Made by a program: the position numbers and the translations under genes
Shown here: positions 51,189 through 60,316 of the stretch, in pieces
Layout: the number at the start of each line of letters is the position of its first letter
How positions within the stretch are numbered: the stretch's first letter is position 1
The notes under the pieces: generated by a model
Told to the model about the DNA's origin: nothing
What the model saw: the letters and a program-made list of their open reading frames with translations, nothing else
Database searches by the model: none
From: Streptomyces musisoli
GTDB lineage: Bacteria > Actinomycetota > Actinomycetes > Streptomycetales > Streptomycetaceae
Reading direction: 5' to 3'
DNA length: 64,000 nt
NCBI RefSeq assembly: GCF_016741855.1
Contig: NZ_JAERRH010000017.1
Location: 1-64,000 of the forward strand

Positions 51189-52151
51189 TCAGTAGGCGCC
51201 GTTCAGGAACGGGAGCACGTCCGCGGCGTCCGTGATGCCGGTGGGCGGGCCGTCGACCCGGGTGCCCGGGAGCGCGTTCTGGATGATCATCGGAGCGAGG
51301 GTCGGGGTGGTGTTGATCTCGATGAAGTGGTTGATGCCGAAGTTCTCCTGAAGGTCCGTCACGGACTCGATCAGGTTCGCGGGCTTGGTCCAGATGGCGA
51401 GTGACGCCCTCCTGACCGTGTCGGTCTCGACGATCGGCCGGCACTCGGTCGTGAAGTACAGCGGGGGCAGCACGGGGTCCACGGTGCGCTCCTCCTGGCG
51501 CGCGATCGCCTGGAGGGCCGCCGGCCGGAACAGCGGGGTGTGGATGGGGAGCAGGGCGTCGAGGCGCCGGCAGGAGACGCCGTTGCGCTCCGCGTGGCTC
51601 TGCAGCAGGTCCAGGTCGTCGAACCAGCCGCAGACCACCGTCTGGTTCGGAGCGTTGATCATGCCGACGTACAGGCCCTTCTCCGAGACCTGCCGGCACA
51701 TCGCCCGAGCGGTCTGCTGGTCGACGGCGAGGGCGAGCATCCCGCCCCGCAGCGACATCCGCTTGGCCTCGACGAAGCCCCCGAGCAGGACGTCGATCGT
51801 CTCCGCCATCGTCATGAGGTCCGTGATCACGCTGCCGACGTTGAAGCCCGCGCCGTGGCCGAGAATGATGGACGGCTGGACCTTCAGCTCGAGCGACGCG
51901 TACACGGAGTACGGGACGAGCGTCGCCGCCACCAGGTTGTGGACGTATTCCGTCTCCAGGCTGGGAGCCGAGCCAAAGTCCCCGGCGGTGAGTCGGTCCG
52001 TGACGGGCGGATGGCCCAGTTCCGCGAGTTTCTGGTCGGTCAGTTCCAGGGCGTCGGCCACGCTCGCGTTCGTGTGGGCGAGCGTGCGCAGGATCCCCGG
52101 CGGATAGGGGTTGCTGAACGGCGGAAAGGCGAGGGCTGTGGTGAGCGGCAT
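51189..52151 (-). CDS. Stand-alone acyltransferase-fold protein lacking the catalytic serine
   Basis: A 320-residue protein of the malonyl-CoA:ACP acyltransferase fold. VQPSIILGHGAGFNVGSVIT aligns with the nucleophile elbow GHSxG; AKRMSLRGGMLALAVD and MINAPNQTVVCG are the usual core, and LLPIHTPLF holds the active-site histidine. The nucleophile serine is Gly100 (codon GGC at 51852-51854), and the N-terminal GQG oxyanion motif is missing (LAFPPFSNPYPPG). It is therefore probably not an ordinary acyltransferase. It follows the PKS on the same strand but behind a strong hairpin. A docking, chaperone or regulatory role is possible. Confidence 0.75.
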   Translation of the reverse strand: MPLTTALAFPPFSNPYPPGILRTLAHTNASVADALELTDQKLAELGHPPVTDRLTAGDFGSAPSLETEYVHNLVAATLVPYSVYASLELKVQPSIILGHGAGFNVGSVITDLMTMAETIDVLLGGFVEAKRMSLRGGMLALAVDQQTARAMCRQVSEKGLYVGMINAPNQTVVCGWFDDLDLLQSHAERNGVSCRRLDALLPIHTPLFRPAALQAIARQEERTVDPVLPPLYFTTECRPIVETDTVRRASLAIWTKPANLIESVTDLQENFGINHFIEINTTPTLAPMIIQNALPGTRVDGPPTGITDAADVLPFLNGAY

Positions 52152-52299
52152 CTGTCTTCTCCCGGGATATCTGCCCGTTCGTAGTCACTGGGAGCGTGGG
52201 CGGCTCCCGTCGGGTGATCCGGAAAACGGATCCGGCCCGCCCGGCTGCCGGATCCGATTCCTGGATGACTGGTATGCGGTCGCGCTGCCGGTCCCGCGG

Positions 52300-52342
52300 C
52301 CCGTGCCGGGGTGCGGCCGGTTCGGCCGCACCCCGGCACGGG
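52300..52342 (-). terminator. 20-bp hairpin just after the polyketide synthase
   Basis: 52300-52319 pairs perfectly with 52323-52342 around a 3-base loop, 4 bases beyond the PKS stop (52347). It should end or weaken the PKS transcript before the acyltransferase-like gene, which then needs its own promoter in 52152-52299. A second small hairpin (GATCCG-GAAAA-CGGATC, 52216-52232) lies there. Confidence 0.88.
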
Positions 52343-52346
52343 GTCG

Positions 52347-55300
52347 TCAGGACTGGCTGTCGGGGCGGAGGTGGTTGAGGACGGTGGTGGCGATGCCGGT
52401 CAGCGAGGCGGTCATCACCTCGGGGGCCGGGATCGCGCAACCGGTGTGGCGGCGGATGTGGCCGATGAGTTCGGTGGCGGTCAGGGAGTCGGCGCCGAGC
52501 TGGTCGATGCGGCGGCCGACGTCGACGCGCTCCGGCGTGGTGTGGAGACCGGAGGCCAGCCAGGCGGTGAGGGCCTCCAGCAGGATCGGGCGGGCCTCCT
52601 CGGCGCTGGCGGCGGCCCGCAGGCGCGGCAGCAGGCTGTCGTCGTCGCCGGCGTCCGCCGTGTGCACCAGCATCGCGGTGCGCGGCGCGGTGACCGCCGG
52701 GAGGAAGGCCATCAGCGCCTGCTCCCGGCCCCGGGACTCGGCGACCACCGCGGAGACCGTGGTGTCCGGGTCGTGGAGCAGCATGTCGAGCCGGTCCAGG
52801 GCCTGGGCCGAGGTCATGGGCAGGATGCCGTAGTCGCTCATCACCGAGGTGATCCCGGTGCGGAGCACGTAGCCGACGTCGGAGATGGCACCGAACTGCA
52901 GGACGGTGGCGGGCAGGCCGTCGTGCCGGCGCTGGTGCGCGATGTTCTCCAGCGCGAGGCTGGCCGCGGCGTAGGAGGCCTGCCGCCGGTTGCCCAGCAG
53001 CGCGGCGAAGGACGAGTACATGACGAAGAAGTCGAGGTCCAGCTTGCGGGCGTGGGCGTCGAGCAGGAGCGCTCCGGTGAGCTTGGGGTTGAGGACGGTG
53101 AGGTACCGCTCGGCGGACAGGTCGGTGATCTCGCCGTCGTCGAGGACCATGGCGGCGTGGATCACCCCGGCGAGCCGGCGTCCGCCCGCGTCGATGTCGC
53201 GGAACAGCTGGTCGACGGTCTCCGGGTCGGAGACGTCGACGGCGCGCGCCTCCACCTGGACGCCCTGGGCGTTCAGGCTGGTGACCAGGGCGGCGGCGTT
53301 CTCGTTGTCCGCGGTGCCGCGCCGGCTGACGAGCGTGAGGTGGCGCGCTCCCCGGCGGACCAGGTGCCGGGCGGTCTCGGCGCCGAAGCCGTCGAGACCG
53401 CCGGCGACGAGGTAGGTCGCCGTGGCGTCCAGCACCGGGGTGTCGGCGGCGCGGTCCAGCGGGACGCCGTCCTCGAGCTGGATGACCGTCTTGCCGGCCC
53501 CCTGGCCGGCCAGGACGCCGTCCATGGCCTCGTGGATCCGGTCCGCGGAGTAGACCGTGTGGGGCACCGTGCCGCACTCGCCGCTGTCGATCATCTTCTG
53601 CAGGTCCTGTAGGCAGCGGTCCACCCTGGCGGAGGGCTGCTCGAACCAGCTGACCACGTCGACGGCGTGCACGGTGGCGCCGCGCTCCAGGGACGGCATC
53701 TGCAGCGGCGCCGGGGCCGGCGCCACGTCGAAGAAGTGCCCACCCGGCGTCAGCAGGTCCAGCGCGCGCTGGCGCAGGTCCGGCGTGATGGCGCCGAGGT
53801 TGAGGATGACGTCGACGCCGCCCCCGGTGACCTGGCGGACCTCCTCGGCGAAGCCGGGGGCACCCGAGTCCACCACGTGGTCGATCCCCGGCAGGCTCAG
53901 CAGCGCGCGCAGCGCCGGCGTTGCGGCGCCGACGATGACGCGGCTCCCGGCGCGCCGGGCGAAGTCGATGGCCGCCAGCCCGGTCGCGTCGGACCCGCCC
54001 AGGATCAGGACGCTGTCCTCCGGTCCCAGGTCGGCCAGGTGGCCCAGGACATGGTGCGTGGTGAGCTGGGCGGTGAGCAGGGACGCCGCCGCGACGGAGG
54101 TGACCTGCTCGGGCAGCTTCACCACCCGGTCGGCGCGCAGGTTGATGTGCGAGGCCAGCCAGCCGCCGGCCGTGATCCCGGCGACCCGGTCGCCCGGGAC
54201 GACGCCGGTGACGTCGTCCGCGACGGCGGTCACCACGCCCGCGCCCTCGCAGCCGAGGTGGACGTCGCCCGGACGCGCGCCGCGCGGCGGGAGCAGGCGC
54301 CCGGTGGTGAAGAGGGCGTCCCTGCCGTTGAGGGCCGCGGCCTGCACCCGCACGGTGATCTCCCCCGGCCCGGGGGCGGGGATGCCGCTGTCCTGCCAGA
54401 CCAGCCGGGGCGGGGCGCCCGCCTCGCCGTGCACGGTCAGCGCGAACTGCGCGGTGCTGCCGTGGGCACGGGTCCGCCGGGTCTCCGGGACCGCCTGCAC
54501 CCGCACGGCGAACCGGCCGTGCGCGGTGATCACGCACTCGTCCTCGTCGTCGGGGTGGGTGATCTCGTACGCCACGTGGCCGGCCGCCTGCTCCGCCGAC
54601 CCCGCGGTCCCGCCGACGACGCGGATCCTGCGGACCGTCACCAGCGGCTGCTCGTTGGCCAGGCTGCGGGTGGCACCCCACAGGGCCGCACCGGTGTGCG
54701 TCATCGGGGCGTCCAGGCTGTCGGCGGTCGTCGACGCGACCAGCCACAGGGTGGGCTGGAGGTCACCGCCGGCCTGGGCGCAGGCACCGGCCAGGGCGCT
54801 CAGCTCCGCACAGGCCCGGGCGACCCGCGCGGTGATCTGCTCGGCCGTCGCCGGCTCGGTGTCGTCGGCGATCAGCACGACGTCGACCGGCCCGGCGGCC
54901 GGCAGCAGGGCCGCCCAGTCCGTCTGCGGCTGGAAGGCCGAGACCGCCACCTCACGGGCTCCCGTGGCGGTCAGGGCGGCTGCCACGAGGGCGCCCAGGC
55001 CCTCGGCCGAGCCGTTCCCGTTCTCGGTGATCAGCAGGCACGGGGAGGTCGCGGCGTCCGCCTCCTGCGCCCACGGGTCGCCGGCGGGTTCGGCGCCCGT
55101 GGCGCGCACCGCCGCGATCACCGAGGCGGGGACGCCCTCCACGTCCGGCTGCGCGCTCAGGAACGCGCTGGTGGAGAAGCCCGCCTGCTCCAGCACCGGG
55201 GCCCACTGATCGCGGGTCAGCGCCGCGCCGGCCGGCCGCAGTTCGGTGTCGGTGGAGTCCCAGAAGGAGTCCAGGATGCCGAACAGGGTCGCCACGTAGG

Positions 55301-58300
55301 CGTTGCTGTGCATCTCGAGGGCGACGAGTTGGCCGTTGTCGTCCAGCAGCGTGGCCGCGTGGCGCATGCCCCGGGTGATGTCGGTGGTCGTGTGCAGGGC
55401 GTTGCTCGCGATGACGAGGTCGAAGGAGCCCGCCACGAACCCCTGGTCGAGCGGGTCGACGCCCAGGTCGAGCGCGCGGTACTCCAGGAAGTTGAAGGCG
55501 GCGAAGCGGGCCTCGGCCTTGGGGAAGAACGCCGAGGAGACGTCGGTGTAGACGTAGTGCGTGCGGTCGGCCGGCAGGTGGGGCAGGATCCGGGCGGTGA
55601 AGCCGCCGGTGCCGGCGCCGATCTCGAGGATCCGCAGCGGCCGGTCGGCCGGCCAGTCGGCCAGGGCGGTGCTGAGGTACGCCACTGCGGCGTCCGACAG
55701 GTAGGTGAGCCCCGGGTCGTGGTTGTAGACCTGCGCGGCGATCGGACCGGACTCGCCGAACAGGACCTCCAGGCCCTCCGCCTCACCGGTGAGGACGCTG
55801 GGCAGGCTGCGGCCGACCCAGGCGGCGGCCTGCCACATCACGATCAGCTCGGGGAACTCGGCGAGCCAGCCCTCCAGGAGCTTCTCGGGAACCGGGGTGC
55901 CGCTCTGCTGCCAGCCGCCCTCCGGACGAGCGGTCACCAGCCCGTACCGGACCGCGATCGCCAGCATCGTCTCGACCATCTTGCACAGGCTCTCCCGGAC
56001 GCCCGCGCTCCTCAGGTCGTCCATGGTGAAGGCCCGCTCGCCGGCCGGGCCGACGGGCTCGATCGCGCCCCGTGCCACCGCGGACTCCAGGATGCGGTCC
56101 ACCGCGGCCGCCATGAACTGCGCGCTCAGCTGCCGGGACCGCTCCATGTGGCCGCTGTAGCCGGCCTCCCGGAACGCCTCGTCCAGCCGGGTGACGACCG
56201 GGGCGCAGTCCTCGATGACCCGGGCGGGCGCGGGCAGCGGGCTGGGGGTGCCGGACAGCGCGGTCATCCGCGGGCGGGCCCTGAGCACCTCGTTGTAGAC
56301 CCGGGGCGCGGGCGAACCGGTGTTCTCGATCCGCCGCGCGTACACGTCCACCAGGTCGAGCAGGACCTTCCCGTCGGTGTCGCAGACGGTGATGTCGCAC
56401 ATGAGGCCGGTCTCGACCACGGCCGTCAGCCGCATGTGCGCCACGACGGTGGCGGGCAGCGGGCCCCAGACGCGGACGCTGCCCATCGACACCGGCAGGT
56501 GCGGGACGTAGGGCTGCGCGGAGCCGGTGACAGCGCGGGCGGACAGCGGCAGCATCGCCTGGAGGCAGCCGTCGAGCAGGACCACGCGGGCCTGGTGCTC
56601 GCTTTCGGCGAACCGGTCCGTGTGCAGCCGCGCCAGGCCTTCGCTGTCCTGGACGGCCAGCGTCTCCAGCGTCTGGAAGGCCGGCCCGTAGTGCAGCGAG
56701 ACCGCGGTGCAGGCCTCGTAGTGGTCGGACATGTCGACGCTCTCGCTGATCCGCCCGGCGAGGGCGGCCAGGTCCAGCGGAGCGGGCCGGCCGTCGGCCA
56801 GGCCGCGCCAGCGCCCGGTCACGTGCTGGACGGCCTCGATGTCGTGCCCGGTGTGCCCGGCGACGACGAAGGTCCCGTCGGGGCGGACGGTGGTGGTGGT
56901 GCGCACCGGGGCCGCGCCGGGCTCGCTGGGCAGGACCAGCGACCGGGCGATGGCTATGTCGAGCAGTTCGACGGGGCCGCCGTGCACCTCGCGGGCCGCC
57001 GACAGCGCCATGTCGAGGAAGCCCGTGCCGGGCATGACGACGGCCTCGCCGACCTTGTGGTCACCGATCCAGGCCGCGCTCTGTTCCCGGCCCCAGGTCG
57101 GGTCGCCCGCGAGCAGGCGCCGGCCGAGCAGCGGGTTGGCCGCGGGCGGCTGCGGCGCCGGCGCGATCTCGTGGTCGGACCACCACGAGGGGTCGCCCAG
57201 CTGGAAGCGCTGGCGCTGCCACGCGTAGGCCGGCACGTCGACGACGCGACCGCCCCGGGGGAAGAACCGGTCCCAGTCCAGCTGCGCCCCGGCCGCGACC
57301 GCGCGCAGCACGGTGCCGCCCAGGGCCTGCGGGCCGGCGCTGATCCGGGTCAGCGTCGACGCGACCTCCACCGAAGCGCCCTCGTCGATGGCGATGCGGC
57401 GCACGTAGCCGCTGAGCGCCGGGTGGGGGCCGACCTCGACCAGGACGTCGCAGCCGTGCTCCTCGCCGACCAGCGCCGCGACCGCACCGGCGAACTGGAC
57501 CGGCTCGCGCACGTTGCGCCACCAGTAGTCGGCGTCCATCTCCTGGTCCGCGACCGCGCGGCCGGTGACGGTGGAGATCAGCGGGATCTCGCCCGGACCG
57601 GCCGCGAGCTCGCCCAGGCCCTCCTTCAGCGGGCCGCGGACCGCGTCCATGGCCGGGCTGTGGAAGGGGTAGTCCAGGCGCAGGAACCGGAAGGACACGC
57701 TGTCGGCGACGCAGCGGTCCTCGAGGGCCTCCAGCGTCTCGCTGTCGCCGGCCAGGGTGACGTCGTTGCGGGAGTTCACGGCCGCGACCACCACGCGGTC
57801 GGCCGACCCCGTCTCGTCGAGCAGGCGCTGGGCCTGCGCGGGCGACAGCGCCACGGCCGCCATCCGCCCGGTCCCGAAGGTGGGCGCCTGCGAGAGGCTG
57901 CGGTGCGCGATCACGCGGCACGCCTGGGAGCGGTCGAGCACGCCGGCGCAGTAGGCGGCCGCGACCTCGCCGACGCTGTGGCCGCAGACCGCGTGCGGGA
58001 GCACGCCCCGCTCGCGCAGCGACATGACCAGGCCGGCCTGCAGCGCGAACAGCATCGGCTGCGCCACCTCGGTCAGCGCCCAGCGGGCGTTGTCGGGCGT
58101 GGCCATCTCGGCCTCGACCGACCAGCCGAGCAGCGGCTCCAGTTCGCGGCTGACGGCCTGGACCTCGGCGGTGAAGGCGGCGTCGTGCCCCAGCAACTCC
58201 GCGCCCATCCGCGGCCACTGGGTGCCGTTGCCGCTGAAGACGAACCCGACGCGTCCGCGGGAGGTGCTGACGGCCGAGGCCGCCTCGTCCGACGCGCCCT

Positions 58301-59903
58301 TCTCCGCCAGCTCCCGCAGCGCCTGCGCGGCCGCCGCGCCGCTGGTGGCCAGCACGGCGGCGCTCAGCTCGCGGCGCGCGCGCCGCCGCACGGTGGTGTA
58401 CCCGACGTCCGCCAGGGCGGAGTCGTCGATGGTCTCCAGGTGGTCGGCCATCGCCAGCGCCGACTCGCGCAGCGCCGCCTCGGTGCGGCCGGTTACCACC
58501 ACCGGCACGGCCGCGCCCGCCGGGGCGGACGCGCCCGCGTCGGCGCCCGGGGCCGGCTGCGTGTCCAGCAGCTCCAGCACCACGTGCGCGTTCGCGCCGC
58601 CGATGCCGAACGAGTTCACGCCGGCGATGCGCCGCACGCCGGGGCCGCCGTCCAGCGGCTGCATCGCCGTCACCGGGTCGAGCCCCAGTCCGCCGAAGTC
58701 GATCGACCGGTTCAGCGGCTGCGCGTGCAGGGTCGCGGGCACCCGCTGCTCGCGCAGCACCAGCAGGGCCTTGAACAGGCCCGCCATACCGGCCGCGGCC
58801 TCCAGGTGTCCCAGGTTCGACTTCACCGAACCGATCGGCAGCGGCTTCCCGTTGCGCCGTCGGCCCAGCACCCGTCCCAGGGCCTCGCACTCCGCCGGGT
58901 CGCCCGCGGCCGTGCCGGTCCCGTGGGCCTCCACGTACGACACCTGGTCGGCGGTCACCCCGGCCTCGGCGTACGCGCGCTCCAGCATCGCCGCCTGCGC
59001 GTCCGCGCCCGGCATGGACATCCCGAGGGTCCGGCCGTCGGCGTTGACCACCGACGACCTGATCACCGCGTGCACCCGGTCGCCGTCGGCCAGGGCGCGG
59101 CTCAGGGTCTTCAGCAGCACGACGCCCGCGCCCTCGGACCTGACGAAGCCGTCGCCGTCCTGCGAGAACGAGTGGCAGCGCCCCGTCGGGGAGAGCATCG
59201 ACGCCTGGCTGGAGATGACGTGCCCGCCGGGGCCGAGCACCAGGTTCACGCCACCGGCCAGCGCGACGTCGCAACGGCCCGAGCGGACCGTCTCGGCCGC
59301 CAGGTGAAGGGCCGTCAGGGAGGAGGAGCAGGCCGTGTCGACCGTGTGGGACGGCCCGTGGAAGTCGAACAGGTAGGACAGGCGGTTCGCCGCGCTGAAC
59401 GCCCCGGTTCCGGTGGGGGCGAACGAGTTCATCACCCCGGGGCGGCGCAGCAGCAGGCCCCAGTAGTCCTGGACGGTCAGGCCCATCACGACCGCCACGT
59501 CCGAACCCGCCAGCAGCCGCGGGTCGACGCCGCCGTCGTCGAAGGCCTCCACCGCGCACTCCAGCAGCAACCGCTGCTGCGGGTCGATCTGGGCGGCCTC
59601 CTTCGGCGAGATGCCGAAGTACTCCGGGTCGAACCCCCAGACGTCCCCGAAGATCCCGGCCGCGCCGGTGTATGCCTTCCCCGGCCGCACCCCGCCGCCG
59701 TCGATCACGAAATCGTCGGTGCTGAACCGGTCACCGGGTACCGACGTGACGAGGTCCTCGCCGCCGGCCAGGGCCGCCCACAGCCCGCCCAGGGTGGTGA
59801 TACCCCCCGGGAGGCGCAGGCCCACCCCGATCACCGCGACAGGCTCCCCCGTGCCCTCGGCAGTCCTGGCACCGCTCATGCCGTCTCGTTCCTGACTGAC
59901 CAT
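52347..59903 (-). CDS. Highly reducing type I polyketide synthase, KS-AT-DH-MT-(psiKR)-ER-KR-ACP
   Basis: One 2,518-residue module. KS: Cys192 in DTACSSSLTA, His327 in EAHGTG, His366 in KSNLGH. AT: Ser643 in CGHSVGEVAA, with YPFHS at 745. DH: His949 in GDHKVGEAVVMP and Asp1111. C-methyltransferase: EIGAGTGGF near 1428. A non-catalytic KR-like region spans about 1620-1830. ER: about 1840-2140, with an altered nucleotide motif (LGGSDATG at 1968). KR: AGGLDGFG at 2167, Tyr2311. ACP: Ser2473 in GADSLTA. This is the order of fungal iterative highly reducing synthases such as the lovastatin enzymes, rare in bacteria. No thioesterase or reductase follows, so release needs a separate factor. Start 59903; 59879 is an alternative. 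Confidence 0.95.
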   Translation of the reverse strand: MVSQERDGMSGARTAEGTGEPVAVIGVGLRLPGGITTLGGLWAALAGGEDLVTSVPGDRFSTDDFVIDGGGVRPGKAYTGAAGIFGDVWGFDPEYFGISPKEAAQIDPQQRLLLECAVEAFDDGGVDPRLLAGSDVAVVMGLTVQDYWGLLLRRPGVMNSFAPTGTGAFSAANRLSYLFDFHGPSHTVDTACSSSLTALHLAAETVRSGRCDVALAGGVNLVLGPGGHVISSQASMLSPTGRCHSFSQDGDGFVRSEGAGVVLLKTLSRALADGDRVHAVIRSSVVNADGRTLGMSMPGADAQAAMLERAYAEAGVTADQVSYVEAHGTGTAAGDPAECEALGRVLGRRRNGKPLPIGSVKSNLGHLEAAAGMAGLFKALLVLREQRVPATLHAQPLNRSIDFGGLGLDPVTAMQPLDGGPGVRRIAGVNSFGIGGANAHVVLELLDTQPAPGADAGASAPAGAAVPVVVTGRTEAALRESALAMADHLETIDDSALADVGYTTVRRRARRELSAAVLATSGAAAAQALRELAEKGASDEAASAVSTSRGRVGFVFSGNGTQWPRMGAELLGHDAAFTAEVQAVSRELEPLLGWSVEAEMATPDNARWALTEVAQPMLFALQAGLVMSLRERGVLPHAVCGHSVGEVAAAYCAGVLDRSQACRVIAHRSLSQAPTFGTGRMAAVALSPAQAQRLLDETGSADRVVVAAVNSRNDVTLAGDSETLEALEDRCVADSVSFRFLRLDYPFHSPAMDAVRGPLKEGLGELAAGPGEIPLISTVTGRAVADQEMDADYWWRNVREPVQFAGAVAALVGEEHGCDVLVEVGPHPALSGYVRRIAIDEGASVEVASTLTRISAGPQALGGTVLRAVAAGAQLDWDRFFPRGGRVVDVPAYAWQRQRFQLGDPSWWSDHEIAPAPQPPAANPLLGRRLLAGDPTWGREQSAAWIGDHKVGEAVVMPGTGFLDMALSAAREVHGGPVELLDIAIARSLVLPSEPGAAPVRTTTTVRPDGTFVVAGHTGHDIEAVQHVTGRWRGLADGRPAPLDLAALAGRISESVDMSDHYEACTAVSLHYGPAFQTLETLAVQDSEGLARLHTDRFAESEHQARVVLLDGCLQAMLPLSARAVTGSAQPYVPHLPVSMGSVRVWGPLPATVVAHMRLTAVVETGLMCDITVCDTDGKVLLDLVDVYARRIENTGSPAPRVYNEVLRARPRMTALSGTPSPLPAPARVIEDCAPVVTRLDEAFREAGYSGHMERSRQLSAQFMAAAVDRILESAVARGAIEPVGPAGERAFTMDDLRSAGVRESLCKMVETMLAIAVRYGLVTARPEGGWQQSGTPVPEKLLEGWLAEFPELIVMWQAAAWVGRSLPSVLTGEAEGLEVLFGESGPIAAQVYNHDPGLTYLSDAAVAYLSTALADWPADRPLRILEIGAGTGGFTARILPHLPADRTHYVYTDVSSAFFPKAEARFAAFNFLEYRALDLGVDPLDQGFVAGSFDLVIASNALHTTTDITRGMRHAATLLDDNGQLVALEMHSNAYVATLFGILDSFWDSTDTELRPAGAALTRDQWAPVLEQAGFSTSAFLSAQPDVEGVPASVIAAVRATGAEPAGDPWAQEADAATSPCLLITENGNGSAEGLGALVAAALTATGAREVAVSAFQPQTDWAALLPAAGPVDVVLIADDTEPATAEQITARVARACAELSALAGACAQAGGDLQPTLWLVASTTADSLDAPMTHTGAALWGATRSLANEQPLVTVRRIRVVGGTAGSAEQAAGHVAYEITHPDDEDECVITAHGRFAVRVQAVPETRRTRAHGSTAQFALTVHGEAGAPPRLVWQDSGIPAPGPGEITVRVQAAALNGRDALFTTGRLLPPRGARPGDVHLGCEGAGVVTAVADDVTGVVPGDRVAGITAGGWLASHINLRADRVVKLPEQVTSVAAASLLTAQLTTHHVLGHLADLGPEDSVLILGGSDATGLAAIDFARRAGSRVIVGAATPALRALLSLPGIDHVVDSGAPGFAEEVRQVTGGGVDVILNLGAITPDLRQRALDLLTPGGHFFDVAPAPAPLQMPSLERGATVHAVDVVSWFEQPSARVDRCLQDLQKMIDSGECGTVPHTVYSADRIHEAMDGVLAGQGAGKTVIQLEDGVPLDRAADTPVLDATATYLVAGGLDGFGAETARHLVRRGARHLTLVSRRGTADNENAAALVTSLNAQGVQVEARAVDVSDPETVDQLFRDIDAGGRRLAGVIHAAMVLDDGEITDLSAERYLTVLNPKLTGALLLDAHARKLDLDFFVMYSSFAALLGNRRQASYAAASLALENIAHQRRHDGLPATVLQFGAISDVGYVLRTGITSVMSDYGILPMTSAQALDRLDMLLHDPDTTVSAVVAESRGREQALMAFLPAVTAPRTAMLVHTADAGDDDSLLPRLRAAASAEEARPILLEALTAWLASGLHTTPERVDVGRRIDQLGADSLTATELIGHIRRHTGCAIPAPEVMTASLTGIATTVLNHLRPDSQS

Positions 59904-60316
59904 TACTGCGCCTGCCTTTCACATATTTTTTCCACACGCGTTACCGCTTGCGTTTTCATATGCGTGACCGCTCGCGTTTCCGGACAGGGGATCCTGTGGC
60001 CGTCCACGCGGCTGCTCGTGGTTCTCGAATAACTCGCACCGGTCCCCGTTCGGGGACCTGTGTCCGGTAGGGAGTGGAGAAGACCGGCTTCGGCGGGGCG
60101 CGGTCCACCGCACGGTGTCCTGCGGGCTCGCGCCGCGTCACACCGTGGGAACGCCACCGCTTTGCCGGAGATCGACGGGTGCGCCCCGGAGCCCTGGAGG
60201 CTTCACCACTCCAGGGCACGGGCGACCCGCGCGAGCGGCCCACCGGTCGTCCCGGGCGGCGGGAACAGCCTCGCCGACCCGGACTCGTCCGTGCGCTCGC
60301 GCCGTGTTCCGTGCGC
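59904..60316. promoter_or_regulatory. PKS upstream region with four GCGT half-sites at exact 12-bp spacing
   Basis: GCGT occurs at 59938, 59950, 59962 and 59974, forming two 24-bp direct repeats (GCGTTACCGCTTGCGTTTTC and GCGTGACCGCTCGCGTTTCC) 35-74 bases before the PKS start. SARP regulators bind short direct repeats of this kind. A low-GC stretch (CATATTTTTT) lies between the repeats and the start. The rest, up to the P450 stop at 60317, shows no gene. Confidence 0.6.

Noticed and set aside
53667..60032. A 2,121-codon open frame on the plus strand opposite the PKS gene
   Set aside because: Antisense shadow of high-GC coding sequence; the minus frame shows all PKS catalytic motifs.
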